NCBI GenBank assembly: GCA_009602725.1
Contig: WELB01000134.1
Coordinates: 110,834-174,833, forward strand
From: Spirogloea muscicola
Taxonomy: Eukaryota > Streptophyta > Zygnematophyceae > Spirogloeales > Spirogloeaceae
Direction of reading: 5' to 3'
Length of the DNA stretch: 64,000 nucleotides
A program made the translations under genes and the position numbers. The notes below the pieces were generated by a model, which saw only the letters and a list, made by a program, of their open reading frames with translations, made no database searches and was not told where the DNA came from. How positions within the stretch are numbered: the stretch's first letter is position 1; each line of letters begins with the position of its first letter. Positions 11,031-20,891 of the stretch are shown in pieces.

Positions 11031-12186
11031 AGTCAGCTCCCTCATGAAGTGGGAGCTTGTTGCACGAGACGACCTGCACGCAGGGACAGCAGAGCAGGCC
11101 TACATGCTCGAAACTTGTTCAGAAGGCATACTGGAGCCTACTGGTTGTGATTAACCCAGAGAGCGCCGAGATTGGCGCAGTTTCCCAACTCCGATGTTAA
11201 GGGACCAACCAGTAAGGCTGCATGGCAACGAAGAGCTTCGATAACTGTCCACCTTCACCTTAGCTTCGTGAGCGATGACCACTTCATCTACCAGACACTC
11301 GCAACTGAGTTGTTGTCAAGCTCACTCTGTCTGAAGGACACTCCTTGCAAAGATGCCTTGATGCACTATGCACGGCAACAGTCTGGTAGGAGTGTCTTGC
11401 TCATACTTACTTGTTGCTCCCCAACAGTAACAGTCTCAACATTCGAAGGTTGCCGATGCTTGAAGGTATGACTCCCGTTAATCTGAATGCAAGACAACCA
11501 CAGGGCATTGGCATATGTGCCACTTGGTCCATGTATGAAATGCCTTGAAGTTGATGATGGTTTCCTGATCGGCCTGATCAGCCTTGATCGTCTTATGTGC
11601 ACATATAGCAGACAGCTCCCTCATGAAGTGGGAGCTTGCTGCACGAGATGACCTGCACTTAGGGACAGCAGAGCAGGCCTACCTGCTCGAAACTTGGGCA
11701 AAAGGCATTTTGGAGCCTACTGGTAATCATAGACGTTGAGATTGCTGAGACTGGCGCAGTTTCCCAACTCCAACGGTAAGGGACCAGTAAGGCTGCATCG
11801 CTACGAAGAGCTTCGATTACTGTTCACCTTCTCCTTAGCTTCGTGACTGATGACCACTTCATCAATCAGACACACTCGCAATTGAGTTGATGTTGTCAAG
11901 CTCACTGTGTCTCCAGGACACTCCTTGCAATGATGCCTTAATGCAATACGCACGGCAAAATTCTGCAAGGTCTTGCTCATACTTACTCATTGCTCCCCAG
12001 ATTTGACGTAATCAACATTCGAAGGTTGCCAATGCTTGAAGGTATGACTCCCGTCAATCTAAATGCACGACAACCACAGGGCATTGGCATATGTGCCACT
12101 TGGTCCATGCATAAATGGCCTTGAACTTGATGATAATGCCTTGATCAGCCTGATCAGCCTTGATGCTCTTCTGTGCACAAATAGCA
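11031..12186 (-). pseudogene. Tandem duplication of an LRR exon pair (upstream exons of copy 2)
   Basis: Two direct repeats of about 578 bp (11,031-11,608 and 11,609-12,186; a third unit starts at 12,186 and is cut at 12,237). On the minus strand each unit holds two single-LRR exons: 12,058-11,987 and 11,792-11,721 in one, 11,482-11,411 and 11,217-11,142 in the other. Three are exactly 72 nt with AG/GT borders and the phase used in copy 1; the fourth carries a 4-nt insertion and is frameshifted. They would splice towards the exon at 10,786. This shows how the receptor's LRR number can grow by exon-pair duplication. Confidence 0.7.
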
Positions 12187-12237
12187 GTCAGCTCCCTCAT
12201 GAAGTGGGAGCTTGTTGCACGAGATGACCTGCACGTA

Positions 12238-13600
12238 GGCTGTTGTTGTCCTCTTCCATTTGTTGCTGGGACTTCTCCTGCTGTGTTGCTGTGCTCGGAC
12301 GAAGGAAAAATCTATGACACACAAGGAGCGGAGCATTGAGAGCTGCTGCTCCGAGATGTCCATCACTCAGGATAGTTTCCAAGCTCCCTTCACCTACGAG
12401 GAGCTCATGGTTGCAACGAAGTTGAAGTATTGCCTTCAACGACAATCACATTGTTGGCAGAAACGGCTTCGGGAAAGTCTATGGGTACGTACATTCCCTG
12501 CTTGCAAGCGGTATGTTATTCTTGGTGCTTGTGTCCAGGTCATTTTCTTCTCCTATGGCTCTTTCAAATCCTTTGGCAACCTTTTGCTACGATGCAAAAC
12601 GCTGAGCAGTGCGCAGCTGAAGGACCGGCAAAAGTATGCAGCGAAGAAGCTAGCGCCAGAAAACAGGCAAGGACTGAGATCGGTGAAAGCTGAGGTGGAG
12701 GTATTGAGTCGCATTCATCACCACAATCTGGTCCCGCTACGGGGCTGGTACATTCCTAAGGAGAGCGACGTGGACATGCTGCTCATCCATTCATTCTTGC
12801 CAGGAGGAAATCCTGACCAATTGGTGCACAGGGGGAATGCGTGCCTTTAAAGCCAGAAGGGTTTGATCACTGGGCTGCACGTAAGAAGGCCTCGTTGGGT
12901 GCAGCAGTTGGACTCAAGTACCTGCATTACGAGTGCGAACCTCGGGTGCTGCATAGGGACGTCAACCCAAGCAACGCCTTGTTGGATGAACATGGTCAAG
13001 GGTACGTGGCGGATTATGGGTTTGAACGAACTTTCAGGCACATGACACGCACGTGTCAACCATGGCTGCAGGTTACTTTCGATGCCCTCCAATGTCCTTT
13101 GAGCTGTATTGTAGGCCTCTTTGGCATCGTGCAAGGAGGATGTGTTGACACATCCTGGTAAAGGCACCTCAGACTGCCTGGCAATGACTATGGCTCATCT
13201 TTCCTGCAAGTCAAGATGCGTGACGATGATGCACATGGGCAGGCACCAACGGGTACATCGGTCCAGACTGTGCCCTCGGCCAACTGACTACACACAGCAC
13301 TGTCTTCAACTTTGGAGTGATGGTTTTCGAGATTGTCACTAGCAAACGGCCTGTTAACACTTTCTTTCAAATCGAAGTTGCAACTGGTGGCAACTTAATC
13401 TTGTGGGTGCGATCCTGCCTTCGCCACGAGAAGCCTTTGAAGTGTGATACTATGGTCCTAGCTCCATTCGTCCCCCAGAAAGTGGACTTGTGATTAAGGC
13501 TAATGAGCTGCTCCGATGTTCCAAAACAAAGGCCAACAATGCTTGACGTGGTTGAGATGCTCCAGAATCTCGGAGCATTTGGTGCTGGGTTGACACTTCA
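12238..13600 (+). pseudogene. LRR receptor kinase relic: membrane segment plus kinase (copy 3)
   Basis: Begins inside the membrane helix (LLGLLLLCCCA) with no LRRs. Exons match copy 1: about 12,240-12,484, 12,610-13,071 and 13,243-13,592. Damage: an insertion near 12,420 shifts the frame just before the glycine loop; a 1-nt deletion near 12,838; a 1-nt deletion near 13,030; TGA at 13,491-13,493 followed by loss of the helix before the QRPTMLDVVEML motif. HRD is kept but the Lys after it is Asn (HRDVNPSN), and DFG is DYG. It starts exactly where the minus-strand LRR repeats end (12,237/12,238), so it looks like the missing kinase half of copy 2 after an inversion. Confidence 0.8.
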
Positions 13601-13837
13601 TTCATCAATCGTTGCCACCGAGTCAGTCAGATCTATTCACTTCGTGAACATCCCTCTCTTGGCTGGCACTATCAAATGCACGACACGAGACTTCTGGAGG
13701 TCGAGACTTGATGCTGCAAAGACGATTTCTATGTTACGACAGGCTAATGTTGGTGCAATGCCCCGTCACTCCATTTGCCCGTCTGACCGTGATGTTGCGT
13801 ATGTAGCACGATGGAAAGGGTGGTAGTGCGAGGAGAG

Positions 13838-14320
13838 GAAGTGGCAGAGGAGAGTCAAAGTGATTGGCGAGCTTGATCGGGAAGAAAGGCGACAGAGAAT
13901 GAAGGAAATGGCGAGAGGGAGCAGGAGCAGGAGAAAGTGAGGATGAGACGGAAGGAGGAAGGTGAGAGGTGGCCAGCCTCTTAGGCTCAATTGCGGGTAC
14001 TGAGCTTCCACCTGCATCGTCTCGTGTCTAGTTGTGTTTATTTTCTATTTGGCACCCTCTTTGGCTTTTGGATATTGTCCCTTTTTTTTTGGTGGATATT
14101 GATAATTCTTTTCGGGCTGGCTCTGGCAGCCCCTCTTCTTCATGGGCGAGCAATTTTCTTAGGCTGGGCAGCGTTTTATCACCGTCCCAGTGGCACTGTG
14201 GTCAGTGGAATGCAACGGAGCTTTGCCCGTCCTGCAATAGTGTCAAAAAAAGCTACAACAGAGAAACAGCTATAATAATGTACAGACTTACAAGTACTGT
14301 CGTCACAGTGGTGAAACGGG
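13838..14320 (-). repeat. Composite repeat R4-R5, copy 1, with a LINE 3' end nested inside
   Basis: Read on the minus strand: block R4 (14,315-14,165, including gtggtcagtggaatgcaacg on the plus strand and acgggcaaagct-type sequence), then a spacer, then block R5 (13,960-13,838, purine-rich on plus). The same two blocks in the same order and orientation occur at 29,040-29,485. The spacer here holds a plus-strand subfamily B 3' end with its hairpin (gggctggctctggcagcccc, near 14,119). R4 occurs a third time at 40,690-40,860. Confidence 0.45.
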
Positions 14321-14504
14321 CGAACGACCACGCACGACAATGAACAAACCGAAGACCTAAACAACGACGCACAACGGCGACGAATGCGCAACCTGGAATC
14401 CTGGCGCGCGACGGCAACAAAGGCACACCTCGAAACAACGACTTTTGTTTTAGTGGTGCACTTTAGTGATTATTTATGTATTTGTGGTGGTAGGCTGATG
14501 ACAA

Positions 14505-14880
14505 CGAGAAGCGCGGCCAGATTGACTGGTGGCTGGGAAAGGCCAGCCCAAAGGAATGGACAAGGTCTGAGGGAGCCTGAGTGCGGAGCTGGCGGCCCAC
14601 ATGCTCCGTTGTGCCCACGGCGGCGAGAGGACCGGATCCCATGACCTTCTCAGGGATGGCATGCAGGGTGTCTTCATCTAGGCGGGCTACAAGGTGGCCG
14701 TGGAGCACTCCTCGACAATACCCCCCGTGCGCGGCGCCGATGGTCAGCTCCACACCCGGCGCGCAGACCTAGTCGCCATCCCGCCCGGCGGCGGTCCGCG
14801 GATGTGGTGACCGCCGACTGTGTCGACTCCGCCAATCCCTCCAAGTCGGCGGTGTCATGCGCGAGGGCGTCTATGCGAGA
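14505..14880. mobile_element. Non-LTR subfamily A hairpin (-) abutting an endonuclease-region fragment (+)
   Basis: 14,508-14,582 is a minus-strand 3' end (hairpin ggctgggaaaggccagcc). From 14,584 the plus strand encodes the zinc-knuckle and endonuclease-like segment of a LINE: ELAAHMLRCAHGGERTGSHD, RRADLVAIPPGGGPR, with an in-frame stop near 14,680 and a break before the expected DVVTTD motif. This fragment adjoins the 3'-truncated end of the neighbouring Ty3/gypsy element. Confidence 0.55.
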
Positions 14881-15041
14881 TGGCGTCGATTGGCCGATAT
14901 AGAGACAGATGCTGACGTATACGAGCTATGTGATACACAACCAAACAAGAATGCGGTTGCGCTGGCCATGCCAACAAAAAGGCAGTCCGTCGAGAGGCCA
15001 TTGTCACCAATCGTTCATCTCATAATTCTTGTGAGGTCGCA

Positions 15042-16574
15042 TCAACTGGTTGTTTTGCCAAACATATCTTCTAGCTCTGTGCTTGATGCAATCCTTCTGG
15101 ATGGTAGTAGTATTGGGTAGGTAGGTCCCAGTCTGAAGATGATGTAGAACTGGAACATCCAACCATACATCTTTTGAAAAGAACTATCATCAGGAGCATC
15201 AATAGCACAAGCCAATGGAGAATACTTGGCGAAGCGAGCCAAATAAGAAGCAGGATTGCTGGGAAGCACAGGAACAGTGGCAATAGACATCAGAGCAAAA
15301 TGATCATCTACAGTTGTTGGAATGGGGTGGCGACTGAGGGCATCCGCATCCAGATTTTGAAGCCCTGGCTTATGAATGATGTCAAAGTCGTATTCCTGCA
15401 ACCGTAACGCCCAGCGAGCCAATTTACCAGTCAGATTGGTAGAGGTCATCAACCATTTCAAAGGTTGATGATCTGTAAACAGTGTAAATCGACGACCAAT
15501 TTAATAAGGCCTAAAATGTGTAATAGCCCAAACAGCTGCAAGGCATTCGCCGTCATATGCCGAGTAGTTTTGTTGAGCAGCATTGTTAGAACGACTAGCA
15601 AATGCAATGACGTAACCATGGTGTTTCTCATCCTGCTGTTTAAGTACAGCTCCCATGCCGAGTTTACTCCAATCTGTCTGCAACTGGAAGTCTTTGGCAT
15701 AGCTAGGACGACGCAATACAGGAGCAGTTGTCAGTGATTTCTTCAACTGACAAAAAGCGTTTTCCTGCTCGGAACCCCAAAGCCATTGCTTGTTTTTGTG
15801 AAGTAGGTTATTCAGAGGACGAGCCAGAGAGCTAAAATGCTCAAAATACCGATGGTAGAAGCTGGCAAGTCCTAAAAAAGATCTCAAAGATGTAAGATTC
15901 GTTGGAGCAGGAATGGATAGAATTGCCTGCACCTTACTTGTTTGAGGAGAAAGTCCATTTTCCGTGATGTTATGACCAAGGTACGAAACTTCAGGAAGCG
16001 CAAACCGGCATCTCTCAGGGTGGCACTTCAAGCCTGAAGTTTGTATCAGTTTTAGTACACAGTCAATGTGAGTCACATGTTCAGCAAACTCATGACTGAA
16101 AACCAAAACGTCATCAATGTAACATCGAGAAAACGATACCCCTTTCAGCACTTGATCCATTGCACGTTGGAACATAGAAGGAGCATTTTTCAACCCGAAC
16201 GGCATTTTCACCCATTGGAACAGTTGGTCAACACCCCAGAAGGCCGTCTTGTGACGGTCGCACGGCTCAATCTCGATTTGATTGAAACCCTGTCTCAAAT
16301 CCAGAACAGAAAAGTTCTTAGCGGAACCTATATGATTTATAATTTCTTCAGGCGTCGGCATTGGATATCTATCAAGTGGCGTATTGGCATTCAAAAGACG
16401 ATAGTCACCACACATACGCCGGTCTGTGTAATTTCCGTGCTCATCCTTTTTGGCTGGAAGCACAGTGGGAGCTGCAAAAGAGCTATTAGAAGGCTCAATC
16501 ATACCAATTGTCAGCAATTCTTGACAACGTTTGTGTACAAAGTCATCTTCAAAAGGAGATAGAGTATACCGTCT
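15042..16574 (-). pseudogene. Reverse transcriptase and RNase H of the same retrotransposon
   Basis: In frame with the methyltransferase segment, directly after the TGA at 16,575: RRYTLSPFEDDFVHKRCQEL, then the RT palm with DLRQGFNQI, MPFGLKNAPSMFQ, the catalytic YIDDVLVFS (nt ~16,121-16,107), the LGH..T thumb motif and the SLRSFLGLASFYHRY connection. RNase H follows (TDWSKLGMGAVL, then TDHQPLKWL), broken by TAA at 15,501-15,503. After DADALSRHP the frame ends at 15,042 with no integrase. All catalytic residues of the polymerase are present, but the copy cannot make a full polyprotein without readthrough. Confidence 0.85.
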
Positions 16575-19500
16575 TCAGAAGATTGGTTTGTCATTGTTGA
16601 GGTCAATCTTGAACTTGGCACCCTGAAAAGTACCCAAGTCAGTTGCTGAAAAAGCAAAACATGCAATTTTGTTCTGCAGCATTCGGATCAATTGTTGCTT
16701 TTGCCTGGCATGCAGTTTGGAACCAAGATGCCAGTCATAGGTAGCAGATAAATTAAAAACAACAAGTGATACAAAAGGTAATTGGTACGTTTGCAGAATT
16801 GTTTCGTCTGTTTCATCGTCAGAGCCTCCAAGGAGGGGAGCGTCAAAGATACTCAGTATACGATTGTTCAAGTCCGTAAGTGGCGTAGTGCCATCCATGC
16901 AATCTATCCACCTGCAGTGAGCCTGTATGCAATGTATCACGCTAGATAGCCAGGTGATAGCATTCAAGTCAAAGGCCTGACCTATGAGGCAATTCTTGGT
17001 GACATCAGAAAAGTGAGAAGGGGTGATGTCACCGGGGTAAAAACCCATGCATTTCTCACGCTCCCGTGGTGTAGGAGCCTCATACTGGTCGGAGCCCCCC
17101 GACTTGATCAAAATCATGCCTTGCCCAACAGCTCCTCGGTTGGAAACTCGAAAAGCTGCAGACTTGTCAGTGGCCACAAAGGTTGGCAATGTGCGCTGAT
17201 AATGACCAGCCTTGTTGAGTGGGTGTCCTGTAACAAACCGTGGAACCGCTGGAGTTTTCCTCCAAGCATCAAGGATCAGATCAACCCGTGTTGCATTTGG
17301 AGGGTGTTGTCCGTCTATGCAAGCCTGGAGAAGAACTGCGGGCGCCAAGTTCGTCCAGAACAGGCGGGTCCTATCGGCTAGAGAACCTACCCTAGCAGCA
17401 TCGAGTGTTACACAAGGTCCCAAAATGTGGAACACCCTGCGAAAATCATACATCGCCTGCCTCTTGTCATTGGCAGGTCCTACATTCTCTAGAATATAAC
17501 CCATGTATCTTTTCTGCCTACTACGAATATGCAGCAGTATCTTGATCATGGGGAAATATAATGCAGAATTTGGATGATCAAAACCTCGACCTGATCCTGC
17601 ATTGCTAAAGCCTTCACAAGGAAAGCCAGCAATGACTAGGTCAATTTCAGGAAGTTTGCTGAGATGGTCTGACGTAATGTCCCTGATGTTGCCGGGCAGT
17701 GTTGTAGCCCAGCCCTGAAAGGTTGCATCCGAAAGGAGATGCGAGTACCTCTTTTTCAGAATTTGGATATGGTGGGAAGCTGCCTCACGGGCCTCCGGAT
17801 CGTTGTCAATGTATATGTAGTTGGCAATCCGGTACCGGCTGCGGAGGAGACCTGCGAGACCAGTGGCGGAGCCTGCAAATAACTCCAACACCGTAAGTCC
17901 TTCCTCAGGAATATCGAAGGGGATGACCCCTTCGTAGAAGCGTTGATCTTGGGCTGGGCCTGCATTGGTCCCAGGATCATATAAACTAGTTTCAAAAACT
18001 TTGGAGGACCAGGCCTCCTTCACGTGAAGGGACGCTGTACGGCTCCAGTCTGGCAGCATGGCCAGGTACTTTCGGTAGTTCTCCTCCACAAGCATACCCT
18101 CGAAATCCTCTTCAGCGAAACCATCTGTCTTTAGGCACTTGCGCAACACAGAAGGTTCAGAGTTATAATCCGAGTTATCTCCTGAAGAACCCCTCTTCTG
18201 GTGAATGACCACCGGGACCTCTCCTTTCCCTTTGCCTGTAACAGGTGGTAATAAGGGAACATGATCAGTTAAGGCTGACTCATTGGAATCTGGTATGCCA
18301 GCATGGACTTGTAGTCCAGCGTGAGACTGGTTCTTAAGGAGTAATAACACTGTGTTAGTACCAGAATTCTTCCAGTCTGGCCTATACCAAGCTTTCTCTG
18401 AGTAAAAATCCATACCAAATCCTAGCGGAACTAGGAATTTGGTTCCTAACAAAACATCGTAAGTGTCTGCTTTTGTGATCATACAAATAACAGACAATGA
18501 TGTCTTCTTCGAAGGTATATTAGCATATAGGGTAATGCAAGGGGGTTTCCTTGTTAACCCTATGATACTATCAGTCCCACCAGCTGCAGTCTTGATTTTC
18601 AAGTTGCTGCGAACAATATCTCCAGCCTGCAGGTGCAATTTACCAATCATGCTGCGACCCAGGAGTACTGGCTGGGCACCTGTGTCAATGAGTACAGAAG
18701 GTGGTGCAGTACCTTTCACGGTCAGAATGCCTTCGGCATTGTCGAGGAAAGTAGCTGACGAGAATTTCTTCTGCCTCTCTTCTGCTGATCTGCATGGAAG
18801 AGAACCAGGACCAGATAGATCTGGGTTCGCTTTAGCAGAATTCATGGTCGGAACAGCTGCAACTTGAACCGTAGGAGAGTTGTCAGTACCAGAGCTATTC
18901 AGTAGTGTAGCACACAATCTCTCCTTTGTCCAACCTAGCTCATGTAAGCTGAACACCGGTGTTCTATGCAGCTTAGTCAGAAGAACGTCCTTGGACAACT
19001 GGCAATTGGTAGGAGCCACATCATCTGAAGCTATTCGGGCTTTAGGCAGACGAGGCTCATTGGTCAGTGTAACGTCCTTGACTTTAAAACTTGCAGCGTA
19101 ACGTGCATTCCCTGCACGTGCTGCCTTTTGCAAGTTAGTTTCGCCCCTTTTGAGGGGATTCCTGCTGACAACAGTTGGTTCAGGGGCAGTGGCAGCAATA
19201 ACAGCAAGGTGTGAGTAATCATACTCGTTTGCTGTCCCATCGAGGTCTTCTTCAACATCGTCGTGGTTCGCTTGAGCAACTGCAGCTGCAGCCAACTTGG
19301 CTCGAGTTTTAGCCTCGGCCTCATAAATAGCCAAATTCTGTGTCAGCCGTGCAACATCCTGTTCCAGTCTATTCATATTAGATTGGTCAGTATGAACGGC
19401 GTGATCTTTAGAAGGACCCTGGCCACTCCCGTCCTTAGCTCGAAACTGAGCTGGAAGTTTCTCTGGATTCGTTTTCCAACATTGTGTATCACTATGACCC

Positions 19501-19997
19501 AACCTTCCACAAAAACCACATGTGGCACCAGCAGTCTGGTGTAATGCAGCACAGTTCCTTTTTATATGACCAGGCTTACCACAATTGTGGCAAGTGATAG
19601 AAGGACGCTGTTGATACTGCTTAGAGGCTTGAGTCATTGTGTGAGACATATCAGGTAGAGCCACATGAGCTCTGGTGTTACCTGATAGAGATTTCTTAAC
19701 GACAGTGTCTTTCTCGTCCCTCCTGTCCTTGTCAGAAGTTGACGAACCTGAGAAACGATCATCAAGATTTTTAAGTGCGAAGTCGGCAGACTCCTTCTCA
19801 AGCATGACCTGGAAAACATCGGCCAGGTCAAAATGAGGCTTGTGGAGTTGCCGCGTCTGCATCAACAGTAAGTTCAGAACATGGTGCATGGCTTTCCCAG
19901 ACACAACCCGAAGGAACTGATTTGCTAAGTCTTGCGAACTGATGCTTGTCCGCGACTTCTCTATAAGAGTGGTGTACCGATGATAGCATGCGGTCAC
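16575..19997 (-). CDS. Gag-protease-DNA methyltransferase segment of the retrotransposon polyprotein (1,140 codons open)
   Basis: Residue numbers count from 19,997. Gag helices, incl. a Retrotrans_gag-like stretch (1-70); CCHC knuckles at 136-149 and 160-173; coiled-coil-like helix (207-245); aspartic protease with VLIDTGAQPVLLG (D-T-G at 438-440, nt ~18,686); C5-cytosine methyltransferase at about 699-1026 (nt ~17,903-16,920). Methyltransferase motifs seen: I LELFAGSATGL, II IDND, IV GFPCEGFSNAG with catalytic Cys at nt 17,616-17,618, VI ENV, VIII RVGSLADRTRLFWTNL, IX TPREREKCMGF, X LIGQAFDLN. The enzyme would add methyl groups to cytosine in DNA, possibly the element's own cDNA. The tail (1095-1140) leads into the reverse transcriptase, from which it is separated by one TGA in the same frame. 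The listed start is only the first codon after a stop, not a true initiation site. Confidence 0.88.
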   Translation of the reverse strand: MTACYHRYTTLIEKSRTSISSQDLANQFLRVVSGKAMHHVLNLLLMQTRQLHKPHFDLADVFQVMLEKESADFALKNLDDRFSGSSTSDKDRRDEKDTVVKKSLSGNTRAHVALPDMSHTMTQASKQYQQRPSITCHNCGKPGHIKRNCAALHQTAGATCGFCGRLGHSDTQCWKTNPEKLPAQFRAKDGSGQGPSKDHAVHTDQSNMNRLEQDVARLTQNLAIYEAEAKTRAKLAAAAVAQANHDDVEEDLDGTANEYDYSHLAVIAATAPEPTVVSRNPLKRGETNLQKAARAGNARYAASFKVKDVTLTNEPRLPKARIASDDVAPTNCQLSKDVLLTKLHRTPVFSLHELGWTKERLCATLLNSSGTDNSPTVQVAAVPTMNSAKANPDLSGPGSLPCRSAEERQKKFSSATFLDNAEGILTVKGTAPPSVLIDTGAQPVLLGRSMIGKLHLQAGDIVRSNLKIKTAAGGTDSIIGLTRKPPCITLYANIPSKKTSLSVICMITKADTYDVLLGTKFLVPLGFGMDFYSEKAWYRPDWKNSGTNTVLLLLKNQSHAGLQVHAGIPDSNESALTDHVPLLPPVTGKGKGEVPVVIHQKRGSSGDNSDYNSEPSVLRKCLKTDGFAEEDFEGMLVEENYRKYLAMLPDWSRTASLHVKEAWSSKVFETSLYDPGTNAGPAQDQRFYEGVIPFDIPEEGLTVLELFAGSATGLAGLLRSRYRIANYIYIDNDPEAREAASHHIQILKKRYSHLLSDATFQGWATTLPGNIRDITSDHLSKLPEIDLVIAGFPCEGFSNAGSGRGFDHPNSALYFPMIKILLHIRSRQKRYMGYILENVGPANDKRQAMYDFRRVFHILGPCVTLDAARVGSLADRTRLFWTNLAPAVLLQACIDGQHPPNATRVDLILDAWRKTPAVPRFVTGHPLNKAGHYQRTLPTFVATDKSAAFRVSNRGAVGQGMILIKSGGSDQYEAPTPREREKCMGFYPGDITPSHFSDVTKNCLIGQAFDLNAITWLSSVIHCIQAHCRWIDCMDGTTPLTDLNNRILSIFDAPLLGGSDDETDETILQTYQLPFVSLVVFNLSATYDWHLGSKLHARQKQQLIRMLQNKIACFAFSATDLGTFQGAKFKIDLNNDKPIF

Positions 19998-20036
19998 CGT
20001 TTCACCTTCAAGACGTCTGAACTTATATAACTCTTG

Positions 20037-20375
20037 TTAGCAATGCATGACATTCTCCGGAAATTGTTTAGACATGCGTTTGATCATCTCTTCGACAGGA
20101 TCCTCAATCAAACTAGGACCTGCCGCGATCTCTGCTGACGTAGCCGTCAAGGATAGAGGTGTTCTAAGGTCTAACACTTCTTGTTTAGTCCTTCTGTACA
20201 CAGCTCCGGCAGCACCAGTAAATTATTTGGCAAACAAGGTCATTCTCTGACCTCGACCAACCACGAAACCCTGTACGTCTAACTCACAGAGTTCTGCCAC
20301 GAAATGGTCTCTGACTTCTTCCAAAGAAGACCCGTCAGGCATGCCCGAGAATCTCGGACGATCACCTGAAGCCAT
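20037..20375 (-). pseudogene. Retrotransposon gag, N-terminal part with two stop codons
   Basis: Starts at ATG 20,373-20,375 (MASGDRPRFSGMPDG), in the same frame as the downstream polyprotein. Two TAA codons interrupt it (20,223-20,225 and 20,037-20,039). The sequence after the second stop (QELYKFRRLEGETVTACYHR) continues without a break into the large open frame. Capsid-like by position; residues upstream of the ATG are lost in the gap. Confidence 0.7.
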
Positions 20376-20386
20376 GTGTGTACGTC

Positions 20387-20891
20387 NNNNNNNNNNNNNN
20401 NNNNNNNNNNNNNNNNNNNNNNNNNNNNNNNNNNNNNNNNNNNNNNNNNNNNNNNNNNNNNNNNNNNNNNNNNNNNNNNNNNNNNNNNNNNNNNNNNNNN
20501 NNNNNNNNNNNNNNNNNNNNNNNNNNNNNNNNNNNNNNNNNNNNNNNNNNNNNNNNNNNNNNNNNNNNNNNNNNNNNNNNNNNNNNNNNNNNNNNNNNNN
20601 NNNNNNNNNNNNNNNNNNNNNNNNNNNNNNNNNNNNNNNNNNNNNNNNNNNNNNNNNNNNNNNNNNNNNNNNNNNNNNNNNNNNNNNNNNNNNNNNNNNN
20701 NNNNNNNNNNNNNNNNNNNNNNNNNNNNNNNNNNNNNNNNNNNNNNNNNNNNNNNNNNNNNNNNNNNNNNNNNNNNNNNNNNNNNNNNNNNNNNNNNNNN
20801 NNNNNNNNNNNNNNNNNNNNNNNNNNNNNNNNNNNNNNNNNNNNNNNNNNNNNNNNNNNNNNNNNNNNNNNNNNNNNNNNNNNNNNNNNNN
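20387..20891. other. Assembly gap (N)
   Basis: About 505 N. It hides the junction between the retrotransposon's 5' side (presumably its LTR and leader) and the LINE copy that resumes at 20,892. Long frames running through it are artefacts. Confidence 0.99.

Larger units (their letters stand above)
14930..20386 (-). mobile_element. Ty3/gypsy LTR retrotransposon carrying a DNA methyltransferase, 3' truncated
   Basis: One reading frame on the minus strand runs from ATG 20,373-20,375 to about 15,042, interrupted by four stop codons: TAA 20,223-20,225, TAA 20,037-20,039, TGA 16,575-16,577, TAA 15,501-15,503. Order: gag, two CCHC knuckles, retropepsin-like protease, C5-cytosine DNA methyltransferase, reverse transcriptase, RNase H. 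The frame ends before an integrase; the minus strand beyond 15,042 shows only a hint (DGLPFCWHGQRNRILV) of the linker that usually precedes it. No LTR is visible: the 5' side runs into the gap at 20,387 and the 3' side is cut and replaced by a LINE fragment. Ty3/gypsy is assigned from polymerase sequence and RT-RNase H order; lack of integrase prevents a check on domain order. Confidence 0.88.

Noticed and set aside
16920-17905. Host or bacterial (restriction-modification) cytosine methyltransferase gene
   Set aside because: The domain is in frame with gag, zinc knuckles and protease upstream and with reverse transcriptase downstream; no introns or separate start.
14930-20386. Endogenous retrovirus or pararetrovirus
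   Set aside because: No envelope or movement-protein code; RT, RNase H and gag zinc knuckles fit a Ty3/gypsy LTR retrotransposon.
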